This document shows positions 13,934 to 21,716 of a stretch of 26,389 nt of DNA, one piece after another. The notes under the pieces are model-generated. The model was given only the letters and a program-made list of their open reading frames with translations, was not told the origin of the DNA and made no database searches. This stretch comes from a virus, in IMG/VR virus record IMGVR_UViG_3300010397_000082, positions 1 to 26,389 of that record; one strand, 5' to 3'. Position numbers and translations under genes: made by a program. Numbering within the stretch: position 1 is the stretch's first letter; each line of letters opens with the position of its first letter.

Positions 13934-14161
13934 CTAGCGGAACGCCTTGAGCTGCTCGTCGAGACCGGCGAGCTTCGCATCGACTTCCTGCTGGCGCTTC
14001 TCGGCGATCAGCTCGTCGATGGCGGCCGACTTGGCGGTGATCTCCTCCTCGATGGAGGCGATCCGGTCCTTGGGCATGTCCGACTTGTCGCGGAGCTCCT
14101 CCGCGAGATCCCTGACCTGCTTGGTCAGGGCTTCGACCTGGCTATCGAGTTCCGGGGGCAT
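13934..14161 (-). CDS. Coiled-coil scaffold / delta-domain-like protein
   Basis: 75 residues from ATG 14161, with AAGGGA six bases upstream, to TAG at 13934. It is almost entirely heptad-like helix (LDSQVEALTKQVRDLAEEL, then IASIEEEITAKSAAIDELI) and ends LDEQLKAFR. It lies between the prohead protease and the capsid frame, where HK97-like phages carry the scaffolding delta domain as the N-terminus of the capsid protein. Here an amber codon ends it, and the capsid frame follows with no shift. It may be a separate scaffold or the first part of a capsid precursor. Confidence 0.75.
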   Translation of the reverse strand: MPPELDSQVEALTKQVRDLAEELRDKSDMPKDRIASIEEEITAKSAAIDELIAEKRQQEVDAKLAGLDEQLKAFR

Positions 14162-14201
14162 TGGTGTCCCTTTCTGGACACCACGTAGAGCGCGCCGTGG
14201 C

Positions 14202-14831
14202 TTATCGACGAAGGCTTTTGAGCGTCTCGTCGAGGAGGCTGAGGGTTGACGCCAGCCGCGCCATCGCCGGGTCGTCGCCACCTTGCGGCAGGTCGGAGCC
14301 AAGGTCGGACGGGACTTCGGTGAGCACGTCCCGCAGTTCGGGATCGAGTGCAATACCGGCAGAGGTGAAGTGATCGAGCGCCTTGGATGCGGTGATTCGC
14401 GACAGGCGGTTGATCGGCACGGGCGTGATGGTCTGCTCGGCGTGCGGCCAAACGAGGATCTCGCCGCTGCTGCGGTCGATCTTGACGAGGTGGCTGATCG
14501 AACCGGAGGAGCCGTAGGCCTTGCCCGCTCGGATCATCGCGTCGATCTGGGCGAAGTAGCGGTTCTGGCGATCGAGCCAGAGCGAGGCCCACCACCCCTC
14601 GTCGCCCTTGGTCAGCTCGCCCTCGACCCCGACATCCTCGTCTCCGAGGGTCGGATCCTTGCCGTGCTGGAAGATGACGGGGTGGTCCTTGAACCAGTGC
14701 GGCTTGACGTCGGTCCGGGGGCTAAAGAACTCCCCGTCACGATCCTTGCCGCCCTTGAACTCGCCCCCGAACGGGATCGCGAGGACGCGCCACTTGGCGG
14801 TACCGAGCTGCTCGGCTTTGAGGGCTTCCAT
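14202..14831 (-). CDS. Prohead (capsid maturation) protease
   Basis: 209 residues, start ATG 14831 with AGGAGA five bases upstream; that Shine-Dalgarno overlaps the stop of the preceding gene. Matches the HK97-like serine protease pattern: after an N-terminal strand pair (WRVLAIPFGG) comes PVIFQHGKDP with the candidate catalytic His56, then GEGWWASLWL-type strands and a helix RYFAQIDAMIRAGKAYGSSGS with the candidate serine at about 108-111. The third part of the catalytic set is less clear (His114 in SISHLVK may contribute). It would cleave the scaffold portion during head maturation. It sits directly before the coiled-coil and capsid genes, the conserved position. Confidence 0.85.
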   Translation of the reverse strand: MEALKAEQLGTAKWRVLAIPFGGEFKGGKDRDGEFFSPRTDVKPHWFKDHPVIFQHGKDPTLGDEDVGVEGELTKGDEGWWASLWLDRQNRYFAQIDAMIRAGKAYGSSGSISHLVKIDRSSGEILVWPHAEQTITPVPINRLSRITASKALDHFTSAGIALDPELRDVLTEVPSDLGSDLPQGGDDPAMARLASTLSLLDETLKSLRR

Positions 14832-14840
14832 CGAGTTCTC

Positions 14841-15431
14841 CTACGCGGCGAGCACGAGCGCTAGGTCGTCGTCGTTGACGGTGATCCGGGGTTCCGCCCC
14901 GACGAGAGAGAGTCGCGCTGGGATCGGTTCGGCCGATACCGGCTTGGGTGCTGTGCGCGGCAGTTGCCGCAGGAAGCGAGGCCCGACGCGGTGCGAGCCC
15001 TGTGCCATCCCTGTGTCCGGGACGGCCCCGGTGAGGACCAGCGAGGCCGGAGTTGGCAGGACGATCGCGCTGCCCGCCACCTCGACCGTCGGGACGGCCC
15101 CCGTCAGCGTCAGCGAGGCGAATGCGGGTTGGACCGCGCGCGGAGCGAGAACGGCGGGTGTCGCGCCCGTCAGCGTCAGGCTCGAGGCGGATGGCTGGGC
15201 GACCCGAGGCGTCGAGATGACCGGGACCGCGCCGCTGACCGTGAGGCTCGCCGCCGTCGGCAGGGTCACTCGCGGCGTCAGGACGACCGGCGTGGCCCCA
15301 GTGAGGGTCAGCGCGGCTGCGGGCGGCAGGACCACGACCGGATCGGCCGCGACACTCGCGTCCTGCCAGAAGTGGTCCCACGTCTGGCCGCGCTCCGAGA
15401 AGTTCTCCCAGCGGGCGTCTAGCCGTGCCAC
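14841..15431 (-). CDS. Repeat-containing structural protein (probable head decoration)
   Basis: 196 residues, start GTG 15431, one base after the stop of the fibre-like gene. The first 30 residues (RLDARWENFSERGQTWDHFW) may be an anchoring helix. Residues about 36-141 are five tandem units of 22-24 residues built around P-x-x-A-S-L-T-L-T-G-A-x-P, and a sixth degenerate unit is near the C-terminus (PIPARLSLVGAEP). Such beta-repeats suggest a surface-exposed, elongated protein. Located between portal-associated and protease genes. No enzyme motif is visible. The role as a virion surface protein is inferred. Confidence 0.65.
   Translation of the reverse strand: MARLDARWENFSERGQTWDHFWQDASVAADPVVVLPPAAALTLTGATPVVLTPRVTLPTAASLTVSGAVPVISTPRVAQPSASSLTLTGATPAVLAPRAVQPAFASLTLTGAVPTVEVAGSAIVLPTPASLVLTGAVPDTGMAQGSHRVGPRFLRQLPRTAPKPVSAEPIPARLSLVGAEPRITVNDDDLALVLAA
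15009..15326 (-). repeat. Tandem protein repeat, five units of about 66-72 bases
   Basis: Units begin at protein residues 36, 58, 80, 102 and 126, each with the core SLTLTGAxP or a close variant. The first three units are exactly 22 residues. The DNA copies have diverged but keep GTC-AGC-GTC-like and GGC-GCG-like runs, so the repeat is old or under selection at protein level. Confidence 0.7.
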
Positions 15432-15432
15432 C

Positions 15433-16593
15433 TCAAATCTTCACCCAGTCGATCGCCGCGTCGTGCCACGTCAGCGTCGTCGTGGTGGCGGCGGTCACGC
15501 AGGTCAGCTCGATCAGCTTGGTGGCCGTCGTATCGACCACGACGGTGGCGGCGGTGGCCGACAGGTTCACCGAGCGGGACCACGCGGTGAGGGCCGCGGA
15601 TTCGGTTCCGCCGAGGAGGCAGCCGTTGCCGATGGCCGTGCCGCTCGCGCCGTTCGACCGGACCGTGATGAGCATGTCAACCGCGAACGGCGCGGCGACC
15701 CCGGTCGTGGTCCCGGTCGCGGTGAGCGTGCAGGGGATGTTGCCGGTCAGGGTCGTGGTCCCGATCCGACAACGGATCGTCACGAGGTTGGCGACGGTGG
15801 TGGTACAGATCCCGTGGCCCGTGATCCGGAACGTCGTGCCGACGATCATCAGGTTGGCCGGGATCGAGAAGTTCTTGATGACCGTCTCGGTCGTGTTGAT
15901 GCCCGAGGTCGCGGCGGTCAGGCTGACGATCCCACCCGATTCCTGGTGGATGTGATCGCGTCTCGCCGCGAAGGCGACCGAGCCCGTGGCCGAGGCAACG
16001 CCCGGAGAGGCAGCCTGCGGGGTCGTCGCATCGAAGGCGGCGATCGTATCGTTGGAGCGCAGCGTGGACGTCGCGGCGCCTGCGGCGGCAGCGGTGCCGA
16101 GCAGGATCGCGTTCGTGGCGACCGACACCTGGTGGTCGTGATCCGAGGCCGAGACCTGGAGCGACGTGCCTGCGGTGCCGGCGCCCGCATCCGTGACCGA
16201 TGGCGTGGCGGAGCTGATCGTCAGCCCCTGAGCCTGCGACCGGCCGGTCGAATCGTAGACGGTCCAGCCCTGTCCGTCCTCGTAGATCGCCATCCCGCCG
16301 ATCGGCAGCGTGATGACCGGGGTGATCGCGTTGGCTGCCGCCGTGCCGCCCCGGAAATACTGGAACGTCCGGGTCACCGAATCGTTGTTGACGACCGTGA
16401 TCGAGCGAATGAACGCGGTCGTGCTGGTCGGAACGGTGTAGATCGTCGCGGCTGCCGCGGCGAGCTGGCGCTGGTCGAGGACCTTGTACGTCTCGACCCC
16501 TGCCGCGAGTTCCATCCCGAAGATCGTCGAGGTGACGATCGTCCCGGCCGAGGCGACTCCCGCCAACGTATCGGCGGCGGCGAGGGTGAGCAT
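15433..16593 (-). CDS. Fibre-like virion protein with two H-x-H motifs
   Basis: 386 residues, very rich in Thr, Ala, Ser and Gly and poor in charge. The first 110 residues look like a beta domain (TAFIRSITVVNNDSVTRTF, MAIYEDGQGWTVYDSTGR). The centre has two segments ending in SASDHDHQ and AARRDHIHQ, each followed by a Ser/Gly-rich stretch. This D-H-x-H pattern is common in phage fibres and is thought to bind a metal in a trimer. The C-terminal 170 residues form a likely jelly-roll type domain (FSIPANLMIVGTTFRITGHG, ITVRSNG, WHDAAIDWVKI). ATG 16593 overlaps the upstream stop by one base. It may be a head fibre or receptor-binding protein, since the gene sits in the head module. Confidence 0.65.
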   Translation of the reverse strand: MLTLAAADTLAGVASAGTIVTSTIFGMELAAGVETYKVLDQRQLAAAAATIYTVPTSTTAFIRSITVVNNDSVTRTFQYFRGGTAAANAITPVITLPIGGMAIYEDGQGWTVYDSTGRSQAQGLTISSATPSVTDAGAGTAGTSLQVSASDHDHQVSVATNAILLGTAAAAGAATSTLRSNDTIAAFDATTPQAASPGVASATGSVAFAARRDHIHQESGGIVSLTAATSGINTTETVIKNFSIPANLMIVGTTFRITGHGICTTTVANLVTIRCRIGTTTLTGNIPCTLTATGTTTGVAAPFAVDMLITVRSNGASGTAIGNGCLLGGTESAALTAWSRSVNLSATAATVVVDTTATKLIELTCVTAATTTTLTWHDAAIDWVKI

Positions 16594-17015
16594 CAGGCGA
16601 GCGTGAACACGGTGCTGCCGTTGGACCCTACGGTCAGCGTGTTGCCATCCGTCGCGGTCACGTCAGCGGGTGTGCTATCGAGGAGGCAGTAGCAGAGGAC
16701 GCGGCCGCCGACCTCGTAGATGGCGGCGTAGCGGGCGGTGATCGACCCTCCGGCGGCGGTCCAGACGGGCGCCGTGGTCATCGCGATCGTCACCGTCGTC
16801 GTGCCGGATGCGGTCAGGGCGACGGCGATCCCGCCCGTCGTGTAGCCGAGCCCGTTGGCGACCTCGTTGGTAAGCCCCGCGTAGGTCGTTGACGCGGCAC
16901 CGATGTTGCTGGTCGAGAGGAACAGCGCGCACTTGTACGAGTCGCCGGTCGCGAGCGTGCCGGCGAGGATGTCCGTCCTGCCGGCACTCGTGAACGTCCA
17001 TGCCCCGGCAGCCAT
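16593..17015 (-). CDS. Small virion protein of a common phage family (probable head decoration)
   Basis: 140 residues, start ATG 17015 directly after the portal stop TAG. The sequence reads WTFTSAGRTDILAGTL, then YKCALFLSTSNIGAAST, LTNEVANGLGYTTGGIAV, then YAAIYEVGGRVLCYCLLD and STPADVTATDGNTLTVG. I recognise this as a frequent type in tailed-phage genomes of unknown fine role. It is beta-rich, with no membrane segment and three cysteines near residues 30 and 110. Placed between portal-MuF and a fibre-like gene, it is most likely a virion surface or decoration protein. Confidence 0.7.
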   Translation of the reverse strand: MAAGAWTFTSAGRTDILAGTLATGDSYKCALFLSTSNIGAASTTYAGLTNEVANGLGYTTGGIAVALTASGTTTVTIAMTTAPVWTAAGGSITARYAAIYEVGGRVLCYCLLDSTPADVTATDGNTLTVGSNGSTVFTLA

Positions 17016-19667
17016 CTAGGACTCCTCGATGCGGTCGATGGCGCCCGAGCGATCACGGATGATCTTGCGAGTGACCGGCTTCGGATCAGGGACGTGGACG
17101 TCGACCTGGACCGTCGGTGCAGGGGGTGTCTCGACGGTCACCACCGGGGCGGGCTGCTCTGGGACATTGACGTTGACGACTCCCGGCACCACGGTCACGT
17201 CGGCCGGCTGGACGGTGATCGGCACAACGGCCTCGGGCACGGTCACGTTGACCACCGGCTCGGGCACGTTCACCGTGACATCCGGGGTCGTGACGTGAAC
17301 GGGCTGGACGGTGACCTGCGTCTCGGGCGTCGTCACGTTGACGATCGTGGGTGGAACATTCACCTCGGCTGCCGCGACGCTGACCGGGATGGTGGTCGGG
17401 GCCATCTCGACGTGGACATCGGGCGGGGTGACCGCGTTGTGGACGTGGATCTCGGACTTCGTGCCGAGGCTGTCGATCGCCTTCATCGCCAACTCGAGCA
17501 GGCGATCCTCCCGATCGTCATACGCCTTGTCACCGATGACCGGCGACCAGACGAGCGTCCCGTTCGGGTGGTCCTCGATCGACAGGGCCTCGTCGACCGA
17601 GAAGATCTCGCCTGCCCGGTTGGCGCACTGCTCGTCCCCGTCGCCGTCGTACGCCTGCAAGCGCTCGACCCCGAACGCCCGATACCCGGTGACGGCGGAG
17701 CGGTTGTAGCTGAGCATCGTCTCGGTCCGGGCGATCGTCTCGGCTCGGAGGTCGTCGAAGGCGGGCACGCCGTTGTCGAGGAGCGCCCCTTTCAGCCCGC
17801 CGTAGCTCTCGGACGGGACGCCCTCGATCATCTGGTTGAGCGAGTAGCCCCTCCGAGTCCCCTCGGCGAGGATCTGCTGGACCGCGCCCCGGGTCGCCTC
17901 GTTGATGCCCGTGATCCGTTCACCGCCGTAGGTGAACAGGTCGTCGATGACGCTGTTGAGCTCGAACTTGCCGATGATCCGCTTGAGGTTGTCGGCGACC
18001 GCCTGTAGTCCAGCTCTCCCGACGGACACGTAGATGCCGCGCATCGTCTCGCGCAGCGCCTCGTCCTCGGCCGCCTGGTCCCACCAGTCGCCGGGATCGG
18101 CCTTCATCCCCCTACGGGCCTTCTGGCCCTTCGTGGTGATCCGTTCGGCGATCCGCTCGCGCTGGGCGTCAAGGAACATCGACAGGCTGCTCTTGGCCGT
18201 GCCCACGGCGTTCCGGACCAAGGCATCCCGCTGGTCCTCGATGGGTGCCGCCTTGACGAGGTTCTGCTGGACCTGCGCCAGATCCCGCCGGTTGGTGTCG
18301 GTCGCCGCGACCGTCAGGCCCGTCGTTGCCTCGGTGCCCGGCAGGGCCGGAGGAGGAGCGGGGCGGCCGAGGAACTTGATGTGATCCAACCCGACCGCTT
18401 CGACGGCGCCCTTCTCGTCGAAGCCCGCGTCCCACAGCGCCTTCAACGCGCCGACCTTCTCGATCAGGGCGGGGGCCGTGTCGAGGTTCGGCTCGGCGAC
18501 CTCGAAGTCGTAGGTCGTGCCCATGATCGCTTCGTACCGGGACAGCAGCCCGACCTGGACGATCTCCTCGAACAGCTCCACCCGCGGATGGATCGTGTCC
18601 TGCTGGTAAGCGAGCCGCTCCTCCCTGCGGACCTCGCCCGAGGCGTTCATGCCGCCCGGGACGGGGATGCCGAGCATGTACGGGCTGATCGGGAAGGCGG
18701 TCAGGATGTTGTCGCGGTTGAGCGTCGCGAGCTCGGGGATGCCGATGTCGGCCGGGGTCGAAGCGCCGGCCGAATACTCCATCGGCTCGGGGAACAGGAG
18801 CAGCCGGCGGGCCGCGTTGGGATCTGACGCGACGTTGCGCCATGCCCGCTGGGCATCCTGGAACTCGTCCTCGGTGAGGCTTCGCTCCTTCGGGGAGAGC
18901 ATCCCCGCCAACCGCCCGCCCGTCGTGAGGAGGTCGGTGACGTGGCGGGCCATCAGGTCCGACAGCGGCAGCTCGGAGTACACCGCATCCACCACGCCCA
19001 CTCCGAACGGATCGCCGTCGTCGGGGGAGGTGGTGGCGAAGGTCAGGATCTCGTCGACCTCGAACGGAACACCACCAGACGGCTTGTCGCGGTCCATGAC
19101 CCAGCCGATCAGGTTGCCCTGCCGGTCGTGGGACGGGAACATCCGGGCCGGGCTGATCCCGTAGATCGCGGTCGGCAGGCCGAGGGTCATGCCCTCCAGG
19201 TACCAGAACGCGGTCCCGGCCATGTCCAGCCGGATCTGCGTCTTGGCCCGGAGCTGGCGACCGGTCTGGTTCGGATTCGGGCGTTCCATGAGCCGCAGGA
19301 ACTGGCCGATCGGGTCCAGTCGCTCCCACGGGGTGAACAGGTCGGGCTCGATGACCGTCCGCTCGTTGTCGCCCTCGGTGTCCTCCGGGGCCACGGACAC
19401 CTTGAGGACCGCGATGTCCTCGGCGATCTTGTGCTCGGCCTTGTAGAACCAGCCGACCTTGTACGCCCTCATCGCCGCCGCGGCACGTCGCTGGGGCGTG
19501 TCGAGCAGGCTGTTGAGCGGGATTCCAGTGGCCCACGGTCCCAGCGCAGTGACCGCCTTGAGCGAGGCGGGGCGGATCGTCTGGAGGGCCTTCATCGGCT
19601 CGATGACCGTGGCCTGACCGGCCCACGGCGTGCCGTCCCATTCGCTCACCCGGATGTCGTCGGTCAC
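17016..19667 (-). CDS. Portal protein fused to a MuF-like head morphogenesis domain, with Val-Pro tail
   Basis: 883 residues, start GTG 19667 with AAAGGA six bases upstream. Residues about 1-430 form an HK97-type portal (MRAYKVGWFYKAEHKIAEDIA, FLRLMERPNPNQTG, IRLDMAGTAFWYLEG, then GEVRREERLAYQQDT). From about 500 to 730 comes a MuF-like minor head domain (RAETIARTETMLSYNRSAV, then AYDGDGDEQCANRAG). The portal forms the dodecameric DNA channel, and MuF proteins sit inside the head or aid assembly. The final 140 residues (about 735-865) are a run of V-N-V-T-V-P-E-type repeats with alternating valines and prolines, which should form an extended beta structure. The fusion and the repeat tail are directly visible; the role of the tail is unknown. 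Nearly twice the length of a plain portal. Confidence 0.9.
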   Translation of the reverse strand: MTDDIRVSEWDGTPWAGQATVIEPMKALQTIRPASLKAVTALGPWATGIPLNSLLDTPQRRAAAAMRAYKVGWFYKAEHKIAEDIAVLKVSVAPEDTEGDNERTVIEPDLFTPWERLDPIGQFLRLMERPNPNQTGRQLRAKTQIRLDMAGTAFWYLEGMTLGLPTAIYGISPARMFPSHDRQGNLIGWVMDRDKPSGGVPFEVDEILTFATTSPDDGDPFGVGVVDAVYSELPLSDLMARHVTDLLTTGGRLAGMLSPKERSLTEDEFQDAQRAWRNVASDPNAARRLLLFPEPMEYSAGASTPADIGIPELATLNRDNILTAFPISPYMLGIPVPGGMNASGEVRREERLAYQQDTIHPRVELFEEIVQVGLLSRYEAIMGTTYDFEVAEPNLDTAPALIEKVGALKALWDAGFDEKGAVEAVGLDHIKFLGRPAPPPALPGTEATTGLTVAATDTNRRDLAQVQQNLVKAAPIEDQRDALVRNAVGTAKSSLSMFLDAQRERIAERITTKGQKARRGMKADPGDWWDQAAEDEALRETMRGIYVSVGRAGLQAVADNLKRIIGKFELNSVIDDLFTYGGERITGINEATRGAVQQILAEGTRRGYSLNQMIEGVPSESYGGLKGALLDNGVPAFDDLRAETIARTETMLSYNRSAVTGYRAFGVERLQAYDGDGDEQCANRAGEIFSVDEALSIEDHPNGTLVWSPVIGDKAYDDREDRLLELAMKAIDSLGTKSEIHVHNAVTPPDVHVEMAPTTIPVSVAAAEVNVPPTIVNVTTPETQVTVQPVHVTTPDVTVNVPEPVVNVTVPEAVVPITVQPADVTVVPGVVNVNVPEQPAPVVTVETPPAPTVQVDVHVPDPKPVTRKIIRDRSGAIDRIEES

Positions 19668-19722
19668 GGTCGGTCCTTTGGAGACTGACCGCCGAGCGTC
19701 GCGGTCGGGAGAAGGCTAGTCA

Positions 19723-19743
19723 GTGGCACGTGCCACGTGGCAC
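19723..19743. promoter_or_regulatory. Two overlapping perfect palindromes (operator candidate)
   Basis: GTGGCACGTGCCAC at 19723-19736 and GTGCCACGTGGCAC at 19730-19743 are each perfect 14-base palindromes and overlap by seven bases. They lie between the divergent portal gene (start 19667) and the small ribbon-helix-helix-like gene (start about 19754). A repeated half-site read in both directions is the usual target of cooperative ribbon-helix-helix repressors, so autoregulation is a reasonable inference. CACAAT at 19741-19746 could be the -10 box of the plus-strand gene, placing the operator over its promoter. Confidence 0.6.
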
Positions 19744-19753
19744 AATGCACGGT

Positions 19754-20047
19754 ATGGCAACCATGAAGCGCCGCGTGATCTACCTGTCGGATGAAGATTG
19801 GGCGACGGCCCAAGAGGAGGCGAAACGATACGACTCGTCGATCAGTGCCTACTTCCGATCGCTAGTCGTCGGCGGTCGGGTCATCCCGATTGCGGTTCGG
19901 GATACGCTCCAGCCGCTCCGGCCGAACCCAACGGTTGATGCTGCGGGCCGAGGTTCGGATGATCCGCACTTCGGCTCGTTCAACCCATTGGACCGTTTCC
20001 GCTCCAAGCCGTTCACGCCTGCTCCGAAGCCGGGGCAGAAGCGATGA
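19754..20047 (+). CDS. Ribbon-helix-helix-like DNA-binding protein (putative repressor)
   Basis: 97 residues from ATG 19754 (MATMKRR); ATG 19763 and upstream ATG 19745 or GTG 19730 are alternatives, and none has a Shine-Dalgarno, which fits leaderless translation. Residues 4-45 read KRRVIYLSDEDWATAQEEAKRYDSSISAYFRSLV in the pattern strand, helix, turn, helix of the ribbon-helix-helix (MetJ/Arc) fold. The rest is Pro-rich and likely disordered. It is on the strand opposite to the structural operon and lies behind overlapping palindromes. It is probably a small regulator, by analogy with the fold. Coupled to the next gene by ATGA. Confidence 0.6.
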   Translation: MATMKRRVIYLSDEDWATAQEEAKRYDSSISAYFRSLVVGGRVIPIAVRDTLQPLRPNPTVDAAGRGSDDPHFGSFNPLDRFRSKPFTPAPKPGQKR

Positions 20048-20256
20048 ACCATGTCGAGCCACACGATTTTGAGGCTGGCTGGTTCGGCCCACTGTTGGAC
20101 CGACGCGGACGCCTGATCCCGAATCCGAACCGTGAACCCACCTGCGTCAAGGTGCTAGGAGACGGCCACGTATGCCGCGCTATTCGTTCGGCTCCGTGGC
20201 ATTACGCCACTGCCCCGAACGAGCTGACCCGCCTGCGTCCTCGTGATCGGGCATAG
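20044..20256 (+). CDS. Small hypothetical protein paired with the RHH-like gene
   Basis: 70 residues, ATG 20044 overlapping the previous stop (ATGA), so the two genes form an operon. Sequence MNHVEPHDFEAGWFGPLLDR is followed by GRLIPNPNREP, one Cys pair (CVKV…CRAI) and a basic end. No family recognised. Its last 55 bases overlap the end of the large terminase gene on the other strand. The size and pairing resemble two-gene regulatory or toxin-antitoxin cassettes, but nothing in the sequence identifies a toxin, and I do not claim one. Confidence 0.5.
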   Translation: MNHVEPHDFEAGWFGPLLDRRGRLIPNPNREPTCVKVLGDGHVCRAIRSAPWHYATAPNELTRLRPRDRA

Positions 20257-21716
20257 AGGCTCAGGCAGAACGCATCCGCGAGGTCGGGGGAGGGCAGGCC
20301 GCGGGCCTTCATCTCCTCCTTCGACTCGATCTGGACCTTGCCCGATGAGGTCATCCGGTAGGTGGCTGCGCTCAGCTCCGAGCGAAGTCGCTGGTAGTCC
20401 AGATCGCTCAATCGCTGGAGGCTGAGCGGTTCGTCCGTCGTGTTCGTGGGATCGAACGCCCGTCTCGCGTCCCACCACACCTGCGCCCGGAGGTTGACGA
20501 GCAGATCCGAGTCATGATCGGGCGATTCGGCCACGTTCACCGCCAATAGCTGGCCCGGTGGCTTCTGCTCGCGGATCCGGTCCACGACTCCACCGCCGAC
20601 CCCGATGACATCGACCGCCAACGAACCTCTGCGGGAGTTGAGATAGCGCATCCCCATCCCGGCCACCTGCATCGTGTCCTGCCCGTGGACGATCTCGACC
20701 GACTCGGGGCCGTTACCGGAGCCCTCCAGGAGCACCGAATCGTCGGTCCCGAAGCGGGCCACGTCCAAGCCCGCCCATTCCCTCGCGTCGGGGAGGTGCT
20801 GGCGGTTCCTCGCCTGCTCCAGCCATGCCAGCGGGATGACGCTGTTGGACGCGGTGTCGGGGAACTGGCCGAGGACCTTGGCCTGCCACCACGGCGTCCC
20901 CTCGAGGCCTTCCTGGCGGCGTTGCTCGAGCCAGAACGGGCTGACCAGCTCGGCCTGCGCCTTGGCGTTGACCGGTTCGCCTGTGAAGTTCGGCGTATCG
21001 AACACGCTGATCGTGATGACGTGCCATGTCGCGGATTGGCAGGCCTCATGGAACGGCCCGGCTGGCTCGTACGGGTTGCCGATCGCCAGCCGTCGGCTGC
21101 GCTCATTGACGACGAGGCCCTTGGTCGCTTCCCAGAGCGGAGCCCCAACGCCGTTCGCCTCGTCCACGATGACCAGGACCCGGGGACCGTGGACGCCCTG
21201 CATTCCCTCAGGGTCGTTGTCCTCGGGCTTGACGCCGATCGCCCATGCCCCGGTTTCGGTGATCTCCCAGCGGAGATCATTCCCGTTGGACGGGCTACCG
21301 GGGAGGCTGCCGACTCGCCATGCCTTCCGAAGCTCGCGCCAGAAAATGTTGCGAAGCTGCGGGAACGAGTTGGACGTGGCGACGACGATCCCACCGGTAC
21401 AGACCCACCATGCCGCCAAGCGAGCCGCGATCCAGTCCTTGCCCGAACCGAAGCACGATGGGACGGCAACGTTCGGATGATCGCGGACGGCCTCCGCGAT
21501 CTCTACCTGGATACGCCACGGATCCTCACCGAGGACATCGCAGATGAAGCCGATCGGGTCCTCGACGTAGGCCGAATAGTCAGTCTCCCGGCTGAGGGTC
21601 CGGTTCACCTCCAGCTCGTACTGGAGGTCGCCGGCGGCTTGCGAGGTGATCGCGGATAGCTGCGGCGAGAGCTTCACGTTCGTGATCCGGGACCTTGGAG
21701 AGGTCGCGAGTGTCAA
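20202..21716 (-). CDS. terL: Terminase large subunit
   Basis: 504 residues. The TTG start at 21716 is chosen because GGAGG lies exactly five bases upstream; it overlaps the small subunit gene by 137 bases. Walker A-like SCFGSGKDW (residues about 86-94), followed by WWVCTGGIVVATSNSFPQLR, and Walker B VLVIVDEANG (about 180-189) form the packaging ATPase. The nuclease domain starts with WAGLDVARFGTDDS (Asp near 318 and 325) and has AVDVIGVGGGVVDRI and a C-terminal SPDLADAFCLSLYA, whose Asp residues should complete the metal-binding set. It cuts concatemeric DNA and powers packaging through the portal. It precedes the portal in the same direction, separated by a two-gene plus-strand island. Confidence 0.93.
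   Translation of the reverse strand: MTLATSPRSRITNVKLSPQLSAITSQAAGDLQYELEVNRTLSRETDYSAYVEDPIGFICDVLGEDPWRIQVEIAEAVRDHPNVAVPSCFGSGKDWIAARLAAWWVCTGGIVVATSNSFPQLRNIFWRELRKAWRVGSLPGSPSNGNDLRWEITETGAWAIGVKPEDNDPEGMQGVHGPRVLVIVDEANGVGAPLWEATKGLVVNERSRRLAIGNPYEPAGPFHEACQSATWHVITISVFDTPNFTGEPVNAKAQAELVSPFWLEQRRQEGLEGTPWWQAKVLGQFPDTASNSVIPLAWLEQARNRQHLPDAREWAGLDVARFGTDDSVLLEGSGNGPESVEIVHGQDTMQVAGMGMRYLNSRRGSLAVDVIGVGGGVVDRIREQKPPGQLLAVNVAESPDHDSDLLVNLRAQVWWDARRAFDPTNTTDEPLSLQRLSDLDYQRLRSELSAATYRMTSSGKVQIESKEEMKARGLPSPDLADAFCLSLYARSRGRRRVSSFGAVA

Noticed and set aside
12743-16692. Long plus-strand open frames opposite the capsid, protease and fibre-like genes
   Set aside because: Same effect of base composition. 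The minus-strand frames show recognisable families, ribosome-binding sites and coupling.
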